64,000 nt of DNA from JAGNKE01 sp965230245 (GTDB lineage Bacteria > Pseudomonadota > Alphaproteobacteria > Micavibrionales > Micavibrionaceae): NCBI GenBank assembly GCA_965230245.1, contig OZ246000.1:2356001-2420000 (forward strand), given 5' to 3'. Below, piece after piece: positions 60,509 through 64,000 of the stretch. Every line of letters starts with the position of its first letter. The first letter of the stretch is position 1. The translations under genes and the position numbers were made by a program. The notes under the pieces are model-generated. The model worked only from the letters and a program-made list of their open reading frames with translations. It was not told where the DNA came from and ran no database searches.

Positions 60509-61693
60509 TTATTGGCTTATCACAAGAAACGCGCTGCGTACAGTTTCACGACGCTCCAGATTGGAAAAATCGGTGCGGTCAAAATGCGCCTTCAAGTCAT
60601 CACAGATTTTTAACAGGGCTTGAAGAGAGGATGACAGGTAAAACTCACGCAGACCCTCATCATCCATATATTCGGGCAGGCTGGTCTCTCCGCGGGCTTT
60701 TGCAAATAAAAGCTGGCGGAACGTCCATAGAAAAATGGAAGTAAACAGGGCGTACTTCTTTTCCATGCCGGCCCCATGAAAACCGTTGGCAAAATCATGA
60801 ATTTGCGGCCACAGCGCATCCGGCTTCGTACTAATCAAATCAAGAGTGGCATAGTAAAGTGATATCCCGCCCTGTTCAGCGAACTCCAAAGCACGCCCGA
60901 CACTTCCTTCCGCATAGGAAGAAATCATCAATAAATCACGCCCTGAATAGGAATGCCCCTGCCGCGCTAGCAGGTCACTGATAACATCAGGTTTAAGCGG
61001 ATTAAATTGAAGGACACGCGCCCGCGATCGAATGGTCGGAACCAACTCTCCTAGTCGATGCGTGATCAAAACCAGCATCACCTTCTCTGGTGGCTCTTCC
61101 AGAATCTTCAAAATCGCGTTCTGCGCACTAACGGTCATCGTATCGGCATCCTCAACGATAACCACACGCCAGCCCCCTTCCGAAGCCGTCTTACGGAGGA
61201 ACGGCGCGATCTTACGCACGCTCGCAACATCCAACTGCGCCTTGCGGCTACTATTGGATGCATTCATACCCCGTTCAACATAAAGCAAATCGGGGTATGC
61301 CCCCGAAGCCACACGGGTAAACACAGGATCATCCGGCACGACTTCCATGGTTTCGGGCACGAAAACCTCTTCATCGCCGCCGAACAAACTGTCCTGATTG
61401 GGGTCACCCTTACCGTATTTGAAAAGAAAACGCGCAAAACGAAAGGCAAATGTCGCCTTCCCGACGCCCTTCAAGCCTGAGAAGATAAGAGCATGGGGCA
61501 AATGCCCTTTTTCAAACATCTCCAAAAGACGTTTTTCTTGCCCTCCACAAGAATAACAGATGGAAGAAAGCCGTGGTTCTGGTAGCCCTTGCGCCGCTAG
61601 ACGATCCACCTGCGAACCGATATCAAGATCATCAGGAAAAAAACCTGAATCATCGTCATCGACAGGGGTATCGTCAGTTCCAAATAAATCCAT
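60509..61693 (-). CDS. holB: DNA polymerase III delta-prime subunit
   Basis: Clamp-loader subunit. The 394-residue product has an N-terminal acidic extension (1-45), then ALIFSGLKGVGKATFAFRFARFL (Walker-A-like), VVIVEDADTMTVSAQNAILKILEEPPEKVMLVLITH and the SRARVLQFNPL sensor region (SRC variant with Ala), followed by a helical collar domain. It lies between tmk and metG as usual in alphaproteobacteria. Confidence 0.94.
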   Translation of the reverse strand: MDLFGTDDTPVDDDDSGFFPDDLDIGSQVDRLAAQGLPEPRLSSICYSCGGQEKRLLEMFEKGHLPHALIFSGLKGVGKATFAFRFARFLFKYGKGDPNQDSLFGGDEEVFVPETMEVVPDDPVFTRVASGAYPDLLYVERGMNASNSSRKAQLDVASVRKIAPFLRKTASEGGWRVVIVEDADTMTVSAQNAILKILEEPPEKVMLVLITHRLGELVPTIRSRARVLQFNPLKPDVISDLLARQGHSYSGRDLLMISSYAEGSVGRALEFAEQGGISLYYATLDLISTKPDALWPQIHDFANGFHGAGMEKKYALFTSIFLWTFRQLLFAKARGETSLPEYMDDEGLREFYLSSSLQALLKICDDLKAHFDRTDFSNLERRETVRSAFLVISQ

Positions 61694-61708
61694 ACGAAAA
61701 AGTTTACA

Positions 61709-62368
61709 TCAAAGGTGTTTGAAAATCACCTCTTTGATCTGCGCCGCGATATCCTCAGTAGACTGGGACGCATCAATCACATGACAACGCTTAGAGTCAC
61801 TCTTTGCAATGTCGAGGAAACCGTCGCGCACCTTTTGGTGAAACGACAAATCAAGTTTCTCGAAACGGTCTTCTGTTGTCTCCCCACCGTGTCCTTCGGA
61901 CGCCAAACGTTTGGTAGAGCGACGCAAACCCACCTCGGGATCAATATCGAGAATAAATGTTAGATCAGGCTGAATATCACCCAGAACTTCCTGTGACAAA
62001 GTCTTAATCTTTTCAATAGGAAGCCCACGCCCGTATCCTTGATAGGCAAGGGTGGAATCAGAAAAACGGTCACAAATAACAATTTTTTCCAACTCGAGAG
62101 CGGGCTTTACAACGCGCTCAACATGAAGAGAACGTGCGGCCAAAAGCAAAAGAACTTCCGACATCGCACTCCACATCTCCTTGCCCTGCCGAACCAGAAG
62201 CCCGCGAATACGTTCACCTTCTGCCGTTCCACCTGGCTCGCGGGTCGTGATAACCTTATAACCTTCTTCTGTAAGCAGGTTGCCAAGCCTGTTGATCTGC
62301 GTTGTCTTTCCGGCACCTTCACCGCCCTCAAGCGTGATAAAAAGGGTCTTCTTGTGATACTGAATCAT
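61709..62368 (-). CDS. tmk: Thymidylate kinase
   Basis: Phosphorylates dTMP to dTDP. The 219-residue product has the P-loop LEGGEGAGKTTQI, TREPGGTAEGERIRGLL with the DR-type motif, CDRFSDSTLAYQGYGRGL and the lid region RSTKRLASEGHGG. It is 17 bases downstream of dacA and 15 bases before holB on the same strand. Confidence 0.97.
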   Translation of the reverse strand: MIQYHKKTLFITLEGGEGAGKTTQINRLGNLLTEEGYKVITTREPGGTAEGERIRGLLVRQGKEMWSAMSEVLLLLAARSLHVERVVKPALELEKIVICDRFSDSTLAYQGYGRGLPIEKIKTLSQEVLGDIQPDLTFILDIDPEVGLRRSTKRLASEGHGGETTEDRFEKLDLSFHQKVRDGFLDIAKSDSKRCHVIDASQSTEDIAAQIKEVIFKHL

Positions 62369-62385
62369 ACTGTGATCTTCTGTCC

Positions 62386-63543
62386 TTAGCCTCTAATAAG
62401 TAACACGGCCTTATCGAGTATTTTTCCGAAAAAGCCCTTCTCTTGCACATCGGCACCGGCTACAAGTGGGATTTCAACACCTTCACTGTCAGGAACGGAG
62501 ATAGAAATAGTTCCGACCTGCTCGCCCGTCTTAACCGGAGCGACCAAGGGCGATTTATAACTAACTTCAACCTTTACGTCACCCTCATAAATTTTCGGGA
62601 TTGTCATGGAGACGCTTTTCTGCGGCAACAAGGGCACTCTTTCAACCTGCCCCATTGCAACAGGCGCAGTCTCGACAGCGGCCTTATTCTCTTCAAAAAA
62701 CGAGACAATGGAAAACGCGTTTAATCCCCAGAGTAGCAACTTCGCAGATTCATCTGCGCGCTCTTGCTTGTCTTTCATCCCGTTCAAGACAGCAATCACG
62801 CGTCGACCGTCATCATTCACACCGGACGCCATCAAACCGTAACCGGCTGCTTCTGTATGCCCCGTCTTGATACCGTCCGCGCCGATATCACGGTAAAGCA
62901 AAGGATTTCGGTTACCTTGTTTAATATCAGAAAAGGTAAACTCCAGCTCTGAATAATAATGATAATACTCTGGGAAATTTTCAATCAGCTTTTGCCCCAA
63001 AATCGCGAGATCACGCACCGTAGAATAATGGTTATCATCAGGCCAACCGCTTGCATTCACAAAATTGCTGCTGGTCATGCCCAGCTCTTGCGCCTTCTGG
63101 TTGAGCGCAACCGCAAAGCCATCCTCCGTACCTGCGATCCCTTCAGCTAGAACAATCGTAGCATCGTTTCCGGACTGAATAATCACACCGCGGATAAGAT
63201 CTTCAACATTGACCTTCTTGCCAACAGGAACCCACATCTTAGACCCCTGCATCTTCCAAGCCTTTTCACTGACGTAAAGCTCATCATCAAGCTTGAGGTC
63301 TCCGCTTTTGAGCGCCTCAAAAACGAGATACATTGTAATCACCTTGCTCATGGATGAGGTCGGCACCTGAACATCGGCGTTCTTGGCAAACAGCACATCT
63401 CCGGTTTCATAATCAACGACGATCGCCTGCTCGGCTGTCGTTTTGATCGTATCGGCAATCGAGGATTCTGCATGTCCCGACAAAGGAAAAATCAATAATC
63501 CAAGTGTTAATGCGTAAGAAGTGAGAAGTCTCATTTGTGTCAT
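62386..63543 (-). CDS. dacA: D-alanyl-D-alanine carboxypeptidase (PBP5/6 family)
   Basis: Low-molecular-weight penicillin-binding protein that trims the terminal D-Ala of peptidoglycan stem peptides. The 385-residue precursor has a signal peptide (to about residue 25, SGHA before ESS), SxxK as SMSK, SxN as SGN in VIIQSGNDATIVLAEG, and KTG in DGIKTGHTEAAGYGLMAS. The PBP5 C-terminal domain and a terminal amphipathic helix (FFGKILDKAVLLIRG) for membrane attachment follow. It lies between rlpA and tmk, the alphaproteobacterial norm. Confidence 0.96.
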   Translation of the reverse strand: MTQMRLLTSYALTLGLLIFPLSGHAESSIADTIKTTAEQAIVVDYETGDVLFAKNADVQVPTSSMSKVITMYLVFEALKSGDLKLDDELYVSEKAWKMQGSKMWVPVGKKVNVEDLIRGVIIQSGNDATIVLAEGIAGTEDGFAVALNQKAQELGMTSSNFVNASGWPDDNHYSTVRDLAILGQKLIENFPEYYHYYSELEFTFSDIKQGNRNPLLYRDIGADGIKTGHTEAAGYGLMASGVNDDGRRVIAVLNGMKDKQERADESAKLLLWGLNAFSIVSFFEENKAAVETAPVAMGQVERVPLLPQKSVSMTIPKIYEGDVKVEVSYKSPLVAPVKTGEQVGTISISVPDSEGVEIPLVAGADVQEKGFFGKILDKAVLLIRG

Positions 63544-63569
63544 AATATCCGTCTTTTGCTTTTGTGATA

Positions 63570-64000
63570 TCAGTCGATGATTATAATGGCCTGCTCACGG
63601 CCGCCTTCGTGAAGGGTTTTTAGAATATTATCAGCCTCACGCACGGTCTTGGCCGGAATTCTGACCCTGTAGTAATGCTTTCCTTCAATCTGAATCGGGT
63701 ACACTCCGACATTATTGAACCCGCCAACCGAATTTGCAAAATTTCTGGCATTTTGTTCAACGCCGAATGATGCCAACTGAACATATATACTCGTCGGACC
63801 AACGGGCTTCTTTTTAAGAACAGCATCCGGATAAAGCACACCGTTCTTCATATGTACCGGCACCGGCTCCTCGGCTTCTGCAGTTTGCACAACAGATTGC
63901 GGCGCATCAGGTTTACGCCCGATCGTTTGTGGAACGGAAGAAACCGACGCCATGCGCGTTTCCGGTGTATTCTTCTTACGATTAAGCGGAATTTCTTCCC
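63570..64000 (-). CDS. rlpA: SPOR-domain protein, probably RlpA, C-terminal part (runs off the window)
   Basis: The frame is open to the window edge, so only the last 143 codons or so are seen. They contain a polar Pro/Val-rich linker and a C-terminal SPOR domain (IYVQLASFGVEQNARNFANSV, then YRVRIPAKTVREADNILKTL) that binds denuded glycan strands at the septum. The position directly upstream of dacA and tmk is that of the septal lytic transglycosylase RlpA in alphaproteobacteria. The catalytic double-psi barrel would be beyond the window, so the name depends on context. Confidence 0.75.
   Translation of the reverse strand, partial: EEIPLNRKKNTPETRMASVSSVPQTIGRKPDAPQSVVQTAEAEEPVPVHMKNGVLYPDAVLKKKPVGPTSIYVQLASFGVEQNARNFANSVGGFNNVGVYPIQIEGKHYYRVRIPAKTVREADNILKTLHEGGREQAIIIID

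Noticed and set aside
1..64000. Search for tRNAs, CRISPR repeats, insertion sequences, toxin-antitoxin or defence modules
   Set aside because: Gaps are short and lack cloverleaf, repeat-spacer or transposase signals; the RatA-like annotation of the coq10 gene does not indicate a toxin-antitoxin pair.

Overview
The window is a dense housekeeping segment of an alphaproteobacterial chromosome with moderate, AT-leaning composition. The assignment rests on gene order and protein types: cdsA-dxr-rseP-bamA-skp-lpxD-fabZ-lpxA-lpxI-lpxB-gltA; gltX and comEC beside lexA and trpGDC; eno-ftsB-pdhA-pdhB(lipoyl)-pdhC-lpdA-lipA-coq10; pgpA-ispDF-ntrY-ntrX-trkA-hfq-hflX-mazG; and rlpA-dacA-tmk-holB-metG-tatD. 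All are characteristic alphaproteobacterial neighbourhoods. GTTC-N7-GTTC LexA boxes, GANTC sites and a TTAA-N7-TTAA site agree with this. I cannot name the genus; a deep-branching free-living or predatory lineage would fit, but that is inference. I saw no tRNA, rRNA, CRISPR array, insertion sequence or prophage. No gene-free stretch exceeds about 215 bases.

Layout. 151-12274 (+): envelope biogenesis, covering CDP-diacylglycerol synthesis, MEP isoprenoids, two tandem site-2 proteases, the BamA/Skp outer-membrane protein pathway and the lipid A genes. 12327-15224 (-): citrate synthase and glutamyl-tRNA synthetase. 15257-17416 (+): comEC. 17426-25628: mainly minus-strand tryptophan genes (trpE, trpG, trpD, trpC), lexA and a PpiD-type chaperone, with one plus-strand polysaccharide deacetylase between trpE and trpG. 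25809-32725 (+): tpiA, secG, pyrG, kdsA and eno with three little-known genes. 32859-41745 (+): ftsB, then a pyruvate dehydrogenase/lipoate block in which four uncharacterised genes are interleaved. 41756-44550: a tiny membrane peptide, coq10, and the minus-strand pncC-pgpA-ispDF set. 44617-53175 (+): ntrYX, trkA, murI, a HAD phosphatase, hfq and hflX. 53182-64000 (-): mazG, trkH, two orphan genes downstream of zur, then MBL hydrolase-tatD-metG-holB-tmk-dacA-rlpA.

How the genes work together. Most supply the envelope (phospholipid, lipid A, Kdo, outer-membrane protein assembly, peptidoglycan trimming), central carbon flow through enolase, PDH and citrate synthase, and nucleotide or amino-acid synthesis. 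The less ordinary content is of three kinds. First, uncharacterised genes are lodged inside the pdh/lip block: a secreted SIMPL-like protein, a LOG/SLOG-like protein and a tandem pair of NTF2-like envelope proteins. Second, the ftsB promoter region carries a LexA box and five GANTC methylation sites within about 105 bp, and it shares an inverted GAATCA/TGATTC pair with the lexA promoter. Third, there are departures from the usual order: duplicated RseP, moaC/moeA absent between trpC and lexA, and dusB-ntrB-ntrC absent before ntrY. I did not find a clear new defence or mobile system.
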